Shown one piece after another: positions 16,549 to 24,396 of a DNA stretch of 64,000 nt. The notes beneath the pieces were generated by a model. It was not told where the DNA came from and did not search any database. It saw only the letters and a program-made list of their open reading frames with translations. The translations under genes were made by a program, and so were the position numbers. Position 1 is the first letter of the stretch; each line of letters opens with the position of its first letter. Origin of the DNA: Alkalispirochaeta americana (lineage in GTDB: Bacteria; Spirochaetota; Spirochaetia; DSM-27196; Alkalispirochaetaceae); assembly GCF_900156105.1 (NCBI RefSeq), contig NZ_FTMS01000018.1, positions 1 to 64,000 on the forward strand, in the 5' to 3' direction.

Positions 16549-17267
16549 TGATTGAACTTGAGAAGATCTCGAAAACCTACCGGATGGGTTCTTCCGAGGT
16601 GCTGGCCCTGAAGGAGGTGTCGCTCCTGATCGGATCGGGGGAGTTTGTCTCGATTATCGGGCCGAGCGGGTCGGGGAAAACCACCTTGATGAACATTATC
16701 GGTTGTCTCGACACACCTACATCGGGGCACTACCGTCTGGGGGGCGAGGCCGTGGAAACCCTTTCTGTCAACCGGACGGCGGCCCTGCGGAACGCCACAA
16801 TTGGCTTTGTGTTTCAGAGCTTCAACCTCCTGCCGAAACTCAACGCTCTGGAAAACGTCGAGCTGCCGCTTGTCTACGCGGGCCTTCGAAAGAAAGAGCG
16901 TCGCCACCGGGCAACGGAGATGCTCGAAAGGGTAGGGCTTCTTGATCGGGCTCGTCACAGGCCGAATGAACTCTCGGGAGGCCAGCGGCAGCGCGTTGCT
17001 ATTGCTCGTGCATTGTCCGTACATCCTGGCATGGTCCTGGCCGATGAGCCTACGGGTGCACTGGACAGCGTGACGGGGGAGGAAATCATGGGGTTGTTCG
17101 AGGAGCTTCACCGGGACGGCGTCACGATCATACTGGTTACCCATGAGAAAAATCTTGCCCTGCGGGCCCGGAGAATGCTCAGTCTCCATGATGGCGATGT
17201 GGTGGAAGATAGTGCCACGGCCTTCGTTCAGGAGCAGGAGCAGGAGCAGGAGAGGGATCGGTCGTGA
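16548..17267 (+). CDS. MacB/LolD-type ABC transporter ATPase
   Basis: 239 residues with all nucleotide-binding motifs: Walker [10 protein letters not shown] (about 40-48), Q-loop [12 protein letters not shown], signature [15 protein letters not shown], Walker [14 protein letters not shown] and the switch His in LVTHEKN. This is the exporter subclass that couples to FtsX-like permeases (MacB, LolCDE). The C-terminal tail [11 protein letters not shown] comes from an in-gene hexanucleotide repeat (17229-17252). TGATG overlap with the adaptor gene and GTGA overlap with the permease gene. Confidence 0.92.
   Translation: MIELEKISKTYRMGSSEVLALKEVSLLIGSGEFVSIIGPSGSGKTTLMNIIGCLDTPTSGHYRLGGEAVETLSVNRTAALRNATIGFVFQSFNLLPKLNALENVELPLVYAGLRKKERRHRATEMLERVGLLDRARHRPNELSGGQRQRVAIARALSVHPGMVLADEPTGALDSVTGEEIMGLFEELHRDGVTIILVTHEKNLALRARRMLSLHDGDVVEDSATAFVQEQEQEQERDRS
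17229..17252 (+). repeat. Hexanucleotide repeat (CAGGAG x4) inside the ATPase gene
   Basis: Four perfect CAGGAG units encode a QEQEQE-type tail. The six-base period keeps frame when copy number changes, so variation would only alter tail length. Confidence 0.8.
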
Positions 17268-18490
17268 AAGGGATAACCCAGTGGGAAAACACCCGTATTT
17301 CCGTGCTCAGCATCGCCGGTTCTCCGGTTCGCTCGGCCCTGACAGCCCTGGGGGTAATGATCGGCGTTGCAGCGGTGATCGTCCTGGTTGCTCTGGGACA
17401 GGGAGCCCAGGCGCAGGTGGAAAAGAGCCTGCAATCTCTGGGGTCCAATCTGCTCATCGTCTATTCCGGTGAGCAGCGTGGAGCGGCTCTGGTCAGGACG
17501 AACACCGCAAATATCCGTCCAACCCTGACTCAGGACGATCTTGCAATGATCCGTTCACTGCCGCCCGATCTCGTTGCCTTGAGCACTCCCGCATCGACAG
17601 CGAACGTACAACTGAAGTTCGAGAACCGTAACGTCGCGGCCACGGCGATCGGGACCGGTCCCGAGTACCCGGAAATACGGAACTTCAGGCCGATCTATGG
17701 AGAGTTTTTCCGTTACGACCACCTGGAGAACCGCGCCCCGGTGGTAGTCCTTGGTGCCCAGGTCTACCGGGATCTCTTTCACCAGGGTCACGACCCGCTG
17801 GGTGAAGCGGTGCGTATTAATGGCGTGGCCTATCGTGTCATCGGGGTAATGGAGGAAAAGGGGAACGCCGCCCAGGATTCCTCGGTGATCGTTCCCGTGA
17901 CCACCTTCCAGCGAAGAATAAGCGGAGGATCAAACTATGCGATGATCAACGTTCAGGCTGCCTCCACGGATGTAATGAGAGAGGTTCAGGCGCTCATTGA
18001 GCAGGGAATACTGCGCCTTCACCGGCTGCCCTCGATGGATCACGCCGATTTTTACGTTGCAAATCAGCTGGACCTTCTTTCGACGGTGGCCGGTGTTGCC
18101 GGAACATTTACTCTCTTGCTGGCAGGAATCGCGGCGATCAGTCTGTTGGTAGGAGGCGTGGGAATCATGAATATCATGCTGGTTTCAGTAACCGAGAGAA
18201 CGCGGGAAATCGGGGTCAGGATGGCCCTGGGCGCTCGGCCCCGGGACATCATCTTCCAGTTCCTGACCGAGGCCGTCGTCCTTTCCGTAGCTGGCGGAAT
18301 CGCGGGGATCGCCATAGGTCTGGCCGGTTCCTGGGTCGCAGTCCATCTTGGCAGAACCCCTGCGAACGTACACATTCTCTCGGTTGTGGCGTCCTTTGGG
18401 GTGTCGGTCATGATCGGTCTGTTTTTTGGTGGATACCCCGCGTGGCGGGCGTCAAAACTCGATCCTATAGAGGCATTGCGTTATGAATAA
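17264..18490 (+). CDS. MacB-like FtsX-family ABC permease
   Basis: 408 residues from GTG 17264. Helix 1 is near residues 20-45 (LTALGVMIGVAAVIVLVALG). A large periplasmic MacB_PCD domain spans about 50-270, and three C-terminal helices follow. Family motifs are VGGVGIMNIMLVSVTERTRE, IGVRMALGARPRDI and GGYPAWRASKLDPIEALRYE at the very end. With the separate ATPase it forms a MacAB-like pump. The substrate (lipoprotein, peptide, macrolide or toxin) is not indicated. Confidence 0.9.
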   Translation: MKGITQWENTRISVLSIAGSPVRSALTALGVMIGVAAVIVLVALGQGAQAQVEKSLQSLGSNLLIVYSGEQRGAALVRTNTANIRPTLTQDDLAMIRSLPPDLVALSTPASTANVQLKFENRNVAATAIGTGPEYPEIRNFRPIYGEFFRYDHLENRAPVVVLGAQVYRDLFHQGHDPLGEAVRINGVAYRVIGVMEEKGNAAQDSSVIVPVTTFQRRISGGSNYAMINVQAASTDVMREVQALIEQGILRLHRLPSMDHADFYVANQLDLLSTVAGVAGTFTLLLAGIAAISLLVGGVGIMNIMLVSVTERTREIGVRMALGARPRDIIFQFLTEAVVLSVAGGIAGIAIGLAGSWVAVHLGRTPANVHILSVVASFGVSVMIGLFFGGYPAWRASKLDPIEALRYE

Positions 18491-19139
18491 CTGGAAAAGA
18501 GGTGCCAGGTGGATCCCTTGTTCGGGTCCCGGGTGTGGACAACGAGTGATCTCCATACTCTGTCTGGTCTTGCTTGTTTCTCCGGCCCTTGCGGCACAGC
18601 GCCGTGTCGACGACGCGGCACTTCGCACGGCCCGTGAAGAGACCGAGATAATTCTCGATCTTGGACGCTTGCTCGGTTTTGTCCATCGCATGACCCAGGA
18701 ATCGCCTGAACTTGACTTCGAATCTGATCAGGCGCGGGAGATGCTGGAAATTCTGGAGGAGATTCGAGGGACCCCGCGTATGACGCCGACCCGGGCGCGC
18801 ACGATGATACAGCGGATAGAAGATACGATACTCACTGCCGCCCAGTTGGCCTACACCGATCGGCTCTGGATCAATGCCCAGAGGAATGACCAGAGGAACA
18901 CCCAGAACAGCCGTGCCGAATCGGCCTCATCGGGGCAAGAGTCTGCCTCAGCGTCGAGGGCTGGTCCTGGCTCTTCCTCTCGCCAGGGGACCTCGACAGA
19001 AGATGGTGCCCCGGCGGGCTCGCTGGCTTCGTATGCTGCGGGGGGGCCGTACAACCCCATGACCGAAACGGGGCGGAGGCACGCCGAAGATTTCGAAGCG
19101 TTATACGCCTATCTCCAGACGAAACGTGTCGGGAGGTGA
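18483..19139 (+). CDS. Secreted protein of unknown function, last gene of the export operon
   Basis: 218 residues. The first 38 form a signal peptide (hydrophobic VISILCLVLLVSPALA, cleavage near AQR). Residues 40-140 are helical and charged (TAREETEIILDLGRLLGF, EMLEILEEIRG). Residues 140-190 are a low-complexity Ser/Gly/Ala linker, followed by a short conserved-looking end (RRHAEDFEALYAYLQTKR). I recognise no family. It overlaps the permease gene by 8 bp, so it is likely a periplasmic accessory factor or the exported cargo of this MacAB-TolC-like system. Confidence 0.7.
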   Translation: MNNWKRGARWIPCSGPGCGQRVISILCLVLLVSPALAAQRRVDDAALRTAREETEIILDLGRLLGFVHRMTQESPELDFESDQAREMLEILEEIRGTPRMTPTRARTMIQRIEDTILTAAQLAYTDRLWINAQRNDQRNTQNSRAESASSGQESASASRAGPGSSSRQGTSTEDGAPAGSLASYAAGGPYNPMTETGRRHAEDFEALYAYLQTKRVGR

Positions 19140-19145
19140 CACTCC

Positions 19146-19210
19146 CCGTGCCGTGCCGTGCCGTGCCGTGCCGTGCCGTGCCGTGCCATGCCATGCCGTG
19201 TCGTGTCGTG
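19146..19210. repeat. Pentanucleotide tandem repeat (13 units)
   Basis: Eight perfect CCGTG units, then CCATG x2, CCGTG and TCGTG x2. It starts 6 bp after the stop of the secreted-protein gene and ends 20 bp before the stop of the convergent pilus adhesin gene. It fills the only gap between the two operons. The period of five would shift frame if it were coding, but it lies outside both genes. Confidence 0.9.
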
Positions 19211-19229
19211 TCACCCGGCCCGGGGCGGC

Positions 19230-20174
19230 CTACTGAGCCGTCACGGTCACGGTGAGGTTTTCTGTGTATTCTCCGCTGGTGGCGTCCCGGACATCGCCGA
19301 TCTCGAAGTATAGTTCGTAGCGGTCTCCTGCGATGGAAGTCGGAGAACCTGATCCGATCTCGGCATGGCCCGAAGAAAGATCCCTGATAAGGCCATTCAC
19401 GCGCATCGTGTACGGAATAGCCTCTCCCCTCGTCACGGCACTCCCCGGTGTGGCTCCCTCAAGGACCAGAAACCCCGAGTTTGGCGAGGTCACGCTCAGG
19501 CGGTAGTTGATATCGGTCACCACCACCAGATCAACCTCCTCGGAACGACCCTGCTGGAGTTCTCCAAAATCCAGATGGGCAACATCGGAAAGCGGATCAA
19601 AGGGTTGGCCGCGTCCAACCACGGATAGCCGTACCACCGGAGGAACAGTTACCACGATATGGAGGGGTTCTTCTTCCAGGGAGGGGGTTGTGGCGGGTAT
19701 TCCCCGGTAAAGACGCGTCTGGACCGTGTCGGTATATGTTCCGGCAGGGGGAAACTGACCCTGGGGAATCCGTACCACCAGGGGAAAGGGTTCCTCCTGA
19801 TTCCCCCGGAACTCGTGATAGATCAGATGGCGCTGCCCTGCAGGTCCATCAAGGTCGGTGAGAACCCGGTCGTCAGCCTCGGGGTCCAGAAGCTGATACT
19901 CCAGGGCCGCACCTCCGGGGCCGGTGAGTCGGCGCTGGCTGAAGGAGGCTGAGCCCCCCGCAGAGAAACCGATACCGAACTCAACATTACGGCCGGAGAC
20001 GATAATATCCCCGGTGATGTTGTTTCCCAGGTATTGATCGTAGACTGCGGTGATCGTGCCGGGCGGCGCTCCGAAGGAGGGGCCCTGCGAGGCCTGGCCA
20101 AAGAGGAGGCCTGGCCCGAGGACCATGAGGGAGGCTGCTGCTATCAGGTATATCGATGGGAATGTCTGTTTCAT
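19230..20174 (-). CDS. Two-domain pilus tip subunit/adhesin (CsuE-like, spore-coat-U fold)
   Basis: 314 residues with a signal peptide ending near LLFGQASQ. Two beta-rich domains follow: about 35-170, closing with PPAGTYTDTVQTRLY, and about 180-314, closing with SGEYTENLTVTVTAQ. Both endings are typical last strands of SCPU-fold (spore coat protein U) subunits of archaic chaperone-usher pili. In Csu pili the tip protein has exactly this adhesin-plus-pilin arrangement. Its ATG overlaps the usher stop (ATGA at 20171-20174). Role in attachment is inferred from the family. Confidence 0.75.
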   Translation of the reverse strand: MKQTFPSIYLIAAASLMVLGPGLLFGQASQGPSFGAPPGTITAVYDQYLGNNITGDIIVSGRNVEFGIGFSAGGSASFSQRRLTGPGGAALEYQLLDPEADDRVLTDLDGPAGQRHLIYHEFRGNQEEPFPLVVRIPQGQFPPAGTYTDTVQTRLYRGIPATTPSLEEEPLHIVVTVPPVVRLSVVGRGQPFDPLSDVAHLDFGELQQGRSEEVDLVVVTDINYRLSVTSPNSGFLVLEGATPGSAVTRGEAIPYTMRVNGLIRDLSSGHAEIGSGSPTSIAGDRYELYFEIGDVRDATSGEYTENLTVTVTAQ

Positions 20175-22699
20175 CTCTTTTCTCCTTGAAGCCGAAGATC
20201 CTCCAGGATAACCAGCGGCCCTGGAGCCTGGGGAACTTCCATGATCACCCGGCGACCGGTTCCGTCCCGGAGGGTGATCCGGTATTGTCCGGGAAGAAGA
20301 CCATAGACCTCGAAGGTCCCCTGGTCATCGGTGAAGGAACTCCCTCCCGGGGGCATGTCCTGATCTTCGTCGGGAAGATCAAAGAGGGGGTCCACGGTGA
20401 ATCCTCTATAGACTGCGGGGTGCCCCTGGTCATCCACAAGCCGGCCCCGCACATAGAGGCGCTGAAGCGCCACGATCGTTATGGCCGTACCGGTTCTGTA
20501 GCCCGGCGCAAGAATAAACTGGGTGTGTCCCAGGGTTTGGTCCGCCGGCAGGCCCGGCAGCTCCACGCTGATCGGGGTCCGGCTTCCCGGCATCAGGTTC
20601 GGGACAAAGGCGGCACCCAACCGCCCCGATGTGCGAGGAAGCGCTCCTCCCCGGGTTCTGACAGCCAGGGGTGTCCCGGAAAGATCCCTGTGGGGCCGAA
20701 CCAGGGCAAAGGAAGAGCGCCCGGGGGCACCGACTGCGGCCACGCCATCGGCAAGGTACAGACCTGTGCCGAACTGAAGAGAACGATTGCTGCTCTGAAC
20801 GCTCTGGTCTGCCAGGGAGTCTCCCTCGGAGAAAGTGATTCCGCCGCCTGCTCGCAACTCAAAACGGGAGCTGGCTGCGCTGGCCGTAGCGGAGATTCCT
20901 CCCAGCGTTCCCTCTTCGGGATCGATGGAGTTAGCCCGGCCTCCCGCCGAGAGCCGCACCGTCCCGGGACGACCTGCGGTGCCGCTTAGATCGACCGTTG
21001 ATTCTCGCGCATCAAAGGTTGCGTTGCCGCTCAGATTTCGCTGAACTGCCCGGGACGAGAGGGTTATCCTGAGCCCCCATTGCTCTTCGGGATCCCTGGT
21101 GTCCACCGTCCCGGTGATGTGAAGCCCCAGGCGCGGACCCAGGTTGCGTGCCAGTGTTGCAAAAAGCAGGGACGTTTCGGAGGAATCCCCATGGAAGGTC
21201 CGATACTGGTGTCCCAGGGAGATGCCCACCTCGCCGGGCAGGGTATGAGAGAGGGAGCTTGAGACCTGCCAGGCCTGAGATGAGCCGGTATTCTGTGATC
21301 CCGGCTGGATATAGTCTTGCTGCCGGTAATCCAGGGACGTTGATAGCAGGGGAAGCCAGGACCGCCCCGGAAGCACAAGACGGTATCCCGCCTGGATGGC
21401 CCAGCCGGTTTTCCGGTCATCCTCCATGGAGCCGTAGGCGGCCAGCAAGGCCTCCCCGAAGGGAGTGGCACCCACTATCTCGGTACCTGCCTGCGTTCCC
21501 CGGGTGGAACCATCGGCCAGGATACCCGCCGTGAAGGTCTCTCCAAAACCGTAGCGGAAAAAGCCCGAACCGGCGGGACGTTCCGGGTCGTCCTCCTCGA
21601 CCCCCAAAGCAAGGGCATAGCTGAAAGCTCCCCGATTCAGGAGCCCCCCGGCGTGAGGGACAATAAGTTCGATCGTTTCAACCTCGCCGCTGTTGCGGGT
21701 GTATTCTATACGCGCTGTATTGACCCCTGCTGCAAGAGGAAGATCTCGCAACTCGTACTGACCCATGGAGACGGGGAAGGACCGGATGCGACGATCGTTC
21801 AGATACACATCGATCGTTCCCGCCTCATCCACTGTCAGGGGTCGGCTCAGCAGGGCCGGCAGCAGGGATCGGCTTGTGTCAGCCTCCAGATTGTCGAAGG
21901 AAACTCCCGAAAGTTGCATCGGGGCCTGAAGTCCCCGCAGATACTGGGCAAATTGCCCCGCCTGGAAGCGATAGCCCCGGTCCTCCTGGAACCAGACAAG
22001 GCGGGTGTTTTCGGTCTCCGCCTCGGGCATTCCCTGGTCCTCCTCAAGGTTGGGCCAGTCCAGGCGGAGATCGCTTTCCAGGGTCCAGCCGGAACGGGTG
22101 ATCCCGGGAGAGAAGCGCAGGGAGAGAGACGAGACGCTCTCGCCGTCCCGAACGCTGCTGGACCGGTACTGGCTCCAGAGCGGTATGCCCAGGGCAAAGC
22201 GGGCGTTCTCGGCTTTGACATAGCCCGGAAGCTGGCGCGGTTGATGCAGTGAAAGCGATTGCGGTTCCAGGGCGGTCAGGGGAACCCGTAGTTCCACCGT
22301 CAACTGGTGACGGTCAAAGCGAAGATCAAGCCCTCGTGTCCGGATATCCCCCGCAGAGAGCCAGCCTGTCCCGGCGGCTTCTGAAAGGTTCTCCAGGGTC
22401 TGGTCATCGAGGTAGACCGCCAGAGCCGAAAGGATCTTTGGTGCCTGGAGTGCTACCAGGTCCATGGAATGACTGACCCGGGCCACTACTACCAACTGGT
22501 TGGTACTTCCTCCGGCGACAACCCTGAGAGAAAGCGGAATTTTCACCAGATGATCCATAGTTTCACCCTCCCCGGGAGCTTGGGAAAAAACCGGGACGGT
22601 CATGGGGCCTGAAACAGGAGAAAAAGGGACAAGAAACCCCAGAACCATGACGAGACGGGGGAGCCGCCCCGGACGTCTCGGTGTGGTTCCGGAAATCAT
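20171..22699 (-). CDS. Outer membrane usher of a chaperone-usher pilus (FimD/CsuD-like)
   Basis: About 842 residues from ATG 22699, which follows the chaperone stop by one base. The signal sequence is PRLVMVLGFLVPFSPVSG. The N-terminal domain (IPLSLRVVAG to YLDDQTLENL) is followed by a large beta-barrel containing GTIDVYLNDRRIRSFPVSMG and YELRDLPLAAGVNTARIEY, hallmarks of ushers. The C-terminal domains include a carboxypeptidase-like segment (YVRGRLVDDQGHPAVYRGF) and GTFEVYGLLPGQYRITLRD. It secretes and orders subunits across the outer membrane. An in-frame start further upstream would overlap the chaperone gene and is less likely. Confidence 0.88.
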   Translation of the reverse strand: MISGTTPRRPGRLPRLVMVLGFLVPFSPVSGPMTVPVFSQAPGEGETMDHLVKIPLSLRVVAGGSTNQLVVVARVSHSMDLVALQAPKILSALAVYLDDQTLENLSEAAGTGWLSAGDIRTRGLDLRFDRHQLTVELRVPLTALEPQSLSLHQPRQLPGYVKAENARFALGIPLWSQYRSSSVRDGESVSSLSLRFSPGITRSGWTLESDLRLDWPNLEEDQGMPEAETENTRLVWFQEDRGYRFQAGQFAQYLRGLQAPMQLSGVSFDNLEADTSRSLLPALLSRPLTVDEAGTIDVYLNDRRIRSFPVSMGQYELRDLPLAAGVNTARIEYTRNSGEVETIELIVPHAGGLLNRGAFSYALALGVEEDDPERPAGSGFFRYGFGETFTAGILADGSTRGTQAGTEIVGATPFGEALLAAYGSMEDDRKTGWAIQAGYRLVLPGRSWLPLLSTSLDYRQQDYIQPGSQNTGSSQAWQVSSSLSHTLPGEVGISLGHQYRTFHGDSSETSLLFATLARNLGPRLGLHITGTVDTRDPEEQWGLRITLSSRAVQRNLSGNATFDARESTVDLSGTAGRPGTVRLSAGGRANSIDPEEGTLGGISATASAASSRFELRAGGGITFSEGDSLADQSVQSSNRSLQFGTGLYLADGVAAVGAPGRSSFALVRPHRDLSGTPLAVRTRGGALPRTSGRLGAAFVPNLMPGSRTPISVELPGLPADQTLGHTQFILAPGYRTGTAITIVALQRLYVRGRLVDDQGHPAVYRGFTVDPLFDLPDEDQDMPPGGSSFTDDQGTFEVYGLLPGQYRITLRDGTGRRVIMEVPQAPGPLVILEDLRLQGEKR

Positions 22700-22700
22700 C

Positions 22701-23465
22701 CTAGTCAATAAGCCGTACGTTATAGTCCACATAGAAAGTCCCCTTGGCCCACAGGTCGGGCAAGGGAAGAACCTCTTCCAGGGTTCTTCCTGCCAGAAGG
22801 TTCCGGCCCGCCAGAATCGGGAGCTGAGCTCCCTGAAAGACCTCTTCGGCAATCATCTTTTCGCCGTCGAAAAGACGCAGATGTATGGAAAGATCGCCCA
22901 GGATTCCGTGGGTGGCACCGCGATTTTCAAACCTTACCAGAACGCCCTGGAACGATCCGTTTTGGTACCACCTCTCGGCTCCCGCAAGAATAACATCAGG
23001 AGAGAACCTGCCAGGCCGAACATAAACGCTTCCCTCGTACCGAAAAAGCACGTTGATCCCGGACTGGCGGTCGCCACCGGAGATATCAACCGGCAACTGC
23101 TCGGCAATTATCCTGAAGGCCTGCTCACGCTCTATTCCCCCAGGACCGGTATACTGGACCCGCACGGCCTGGGTCTGGCCGGGAGCGAGCACCATCCGTG
23201 AGGGAAAGACCACCCACTTATCGGAGGCGTCTTCCCGAACCTCTTTTCCCCGGGCATTGTGATCCCGGGTGGTCATGCGGACCTGAACAGCAATCTCCCG
23301 CTCCTGGGTGTTGGTTACCCGATACGTATGGAGCCTCCCCGCCTGGGAGGTTGTAAAGACCTGCGTCAGCGGTTCCAGCGAAAGAGCCCGCAGTGAAGGG
23401 GCTATTGGAAAAAGAATCATCGCCCCCAGGGCGATGATTCGAAGTGACCGTGCAACAGAACCCAT
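22701..23465 (-). CDS. Periplasmic pilus chaperone (PapD/CsuC-like)
   Basis: 254 residues from ATG 23465, which has GGAGG six bases upstream. The longer frame from 23555 lacks this. The signal peptide ends near PSLRALS. The two Ig domains show the usual chaperone elements: TYRVTNTQEREIAVQVRM, DKWVVFPSRMVLAPGQTQAV (the binding groove strand before RVQYTG), and EQAFRIIAEQLPVD with the conserved FRIxxEQLP motif. It stabilises subunits by donor-strand complementation. Encoded directly between the pilin and usher genes. Confidence 0.88.
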   Translation of the reverse strand: MGSVARSLRIIALGAMILFPIAPSLRALSLEPLTQVFTTSQAGRLHTYRVTNTQEREIAVQVRMTTRDHNARGKEVREDASDKWVVFPSRMVLAPGQTQAVRVQYTGPGGIEREQAFRIIAEQLPVDISGGDRQSGINVLFRYEGSVYVRPGRFSPDVILAGAERWYQNGSFQGVLVRFENRGATHGILGDLSIHLRLFDGEKMIAEEVFQGAQLPILAGRNLLAGRTLEEVLPLPDLWAKGTFYVDYNVRLID

Positions 23466-23557
23466 AACATGCCTCCAGTCCGGGATATCGTTCGTCAACC
23501 TTTCTGATCGTATCGTTCTTTCCGGTCGTATCTTTTTCAGCACCAACCCTGACAACC

Positions 23558-24040
23558 TTAGTTCGCCGTGATAGTGAAGATCAAATCATCGTCATACTCG
23601 CCATCACCCAGATCGGGATCGTAGACAAAGTTGACTCCCAGACGGCGGTCTGTGCCAGGACCCACGGACTTCTCATTTGCCCGGTCCGTGACAAGGGCAG
23701 CACCCTCGCTCAGATCCCAGGTAACACCATCGTAGGTAACGGTGTAGGGAAGAACCTCCGACGAATCATCCCTGTTCACCAGGCGCCCTTCCTGTACCGA
23801 CGCCAGGGTGACCTGGTATCCGGCCCGAACGTTGGACCATTCCGTAATGGTGGCCACTTCCACATCGTCGGCATCGGCCAGCATATCCACTTCAAAATCG
23901 GGAACGCTCGCCGTGATCACCACCCGGGGAGCCACACGGCCGTAGAGCCGTATCTCGACGCTGTCACTGGTCTGAAGCTGTGCAAAAGCTGTCGTTCCCG
24001 CCGTTACCATAATCGCTGCAACCAAAAAACCTTTTTTCAT
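23558..24040 (-). CDS. Major pilus subunit candidate (CsuA/B-like, SCPU fold)
   Basis: 160 residues from ATG 24040 (GGAGGG upstream; the in-frame ATG at 24055 contains that ribosome site and is rejected). The signal peptide ends AFAQL. The mature part is beta-rich (VEIRLYGRVAPRVVITASV, VRAGYQVTLAS) and ends GEYDDDLIFTITAN, the same terminal strand type as in the tip subunit. Single-domain size matches the shaft pilin of archaic pili. First gene after the sigma-54 promoter, so it is likely made in greatest amount. Confidence 0.7.
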   Translation of the reverse strand: MKKGFLVAAIMVTAGTTAFAQLQTSDSVEIRLYGRVAPRVVITASVPDFEVDMLADADDVEVATITEWSNVRAGYQVTLASVQEGRLVNRDDSSEVLPYTVTYDGVTWDLSEGAALVTDRANEKSVGPGTDRRLGVNFVYDPDLGDGEYDDDLIFTITAN

Positions 24041-24088
24041 TTTCCTACCCTCCATAGTTGGTATTTCAAACCGTTTCAGTAATATATA

Positions 24089-24104
24089 AGCAAGAGCCGT
24101 GCCA
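24089..24104 (-). promoter_or_regulatory. Sigma-54 (RpoN) promoter of the pilus operon
   Basis: On the minus strand bases 24104-24089 read TGGCACG-GCTC-TTGCT, a full match to the consensus TGGCACG-N4-TTGCW with correct GG/GC spacing. Transcription would begin about 38 nt before the pilin ATG at 24040. A sigma-54-dependent activator gene ends 293 bp upstream. Confidence 0.88.
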
Positions 24105-24396
24105 AATATTCTCCAAAAACGGAGGAAAGGGGAAAAGATTTTTCCGAAGCGGGGGCGGGGAGTTTTTTATTTTCTTTTAATACAAGGAAATATATTGGAT
24201 TTTCCCGCATTCAAGCAGGGAAAATTTTGAGATGTGGCTGAGCAGAACAGGGCAGGAACTGGGGCGCTCCCCCCGGGGAGGAGAAAAATCGGAGGGGGGC
24301 GGGCCTGGATCGGCGATTCCCCTCGCCATGGCGGGCGAAGAAAATCCCGTCACTCGCCCCCCAGGGCGAGCATCGCCGGATCACCTCCGGGAAATC
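24105..24396. promoter_or_regulatory. Upstream activator region of the pilus promoter (no gene)
   Basis: This AT-richer gap between the activator gene and the sigma-54 promoter has no convincing coding frame. It holds two inverted repeats: ATTTTCCC-N11-GGGAAAAT (24199-24225), centred about 108 bp upstream of the -24 element, and GGAAAA-N3-TTTTCC (24131-24145). The first is at a typical distance for an enhancer bound by an NtrC-like protein. Binding by the neighbouring regulator is inferred. Confidence 0.5.

Noticed and set aside
19146-19210. Short regular repeats considered as a CRISPR array
   Set aside because: The unit is only 5 bp with no spacers; no cas genes nearby.
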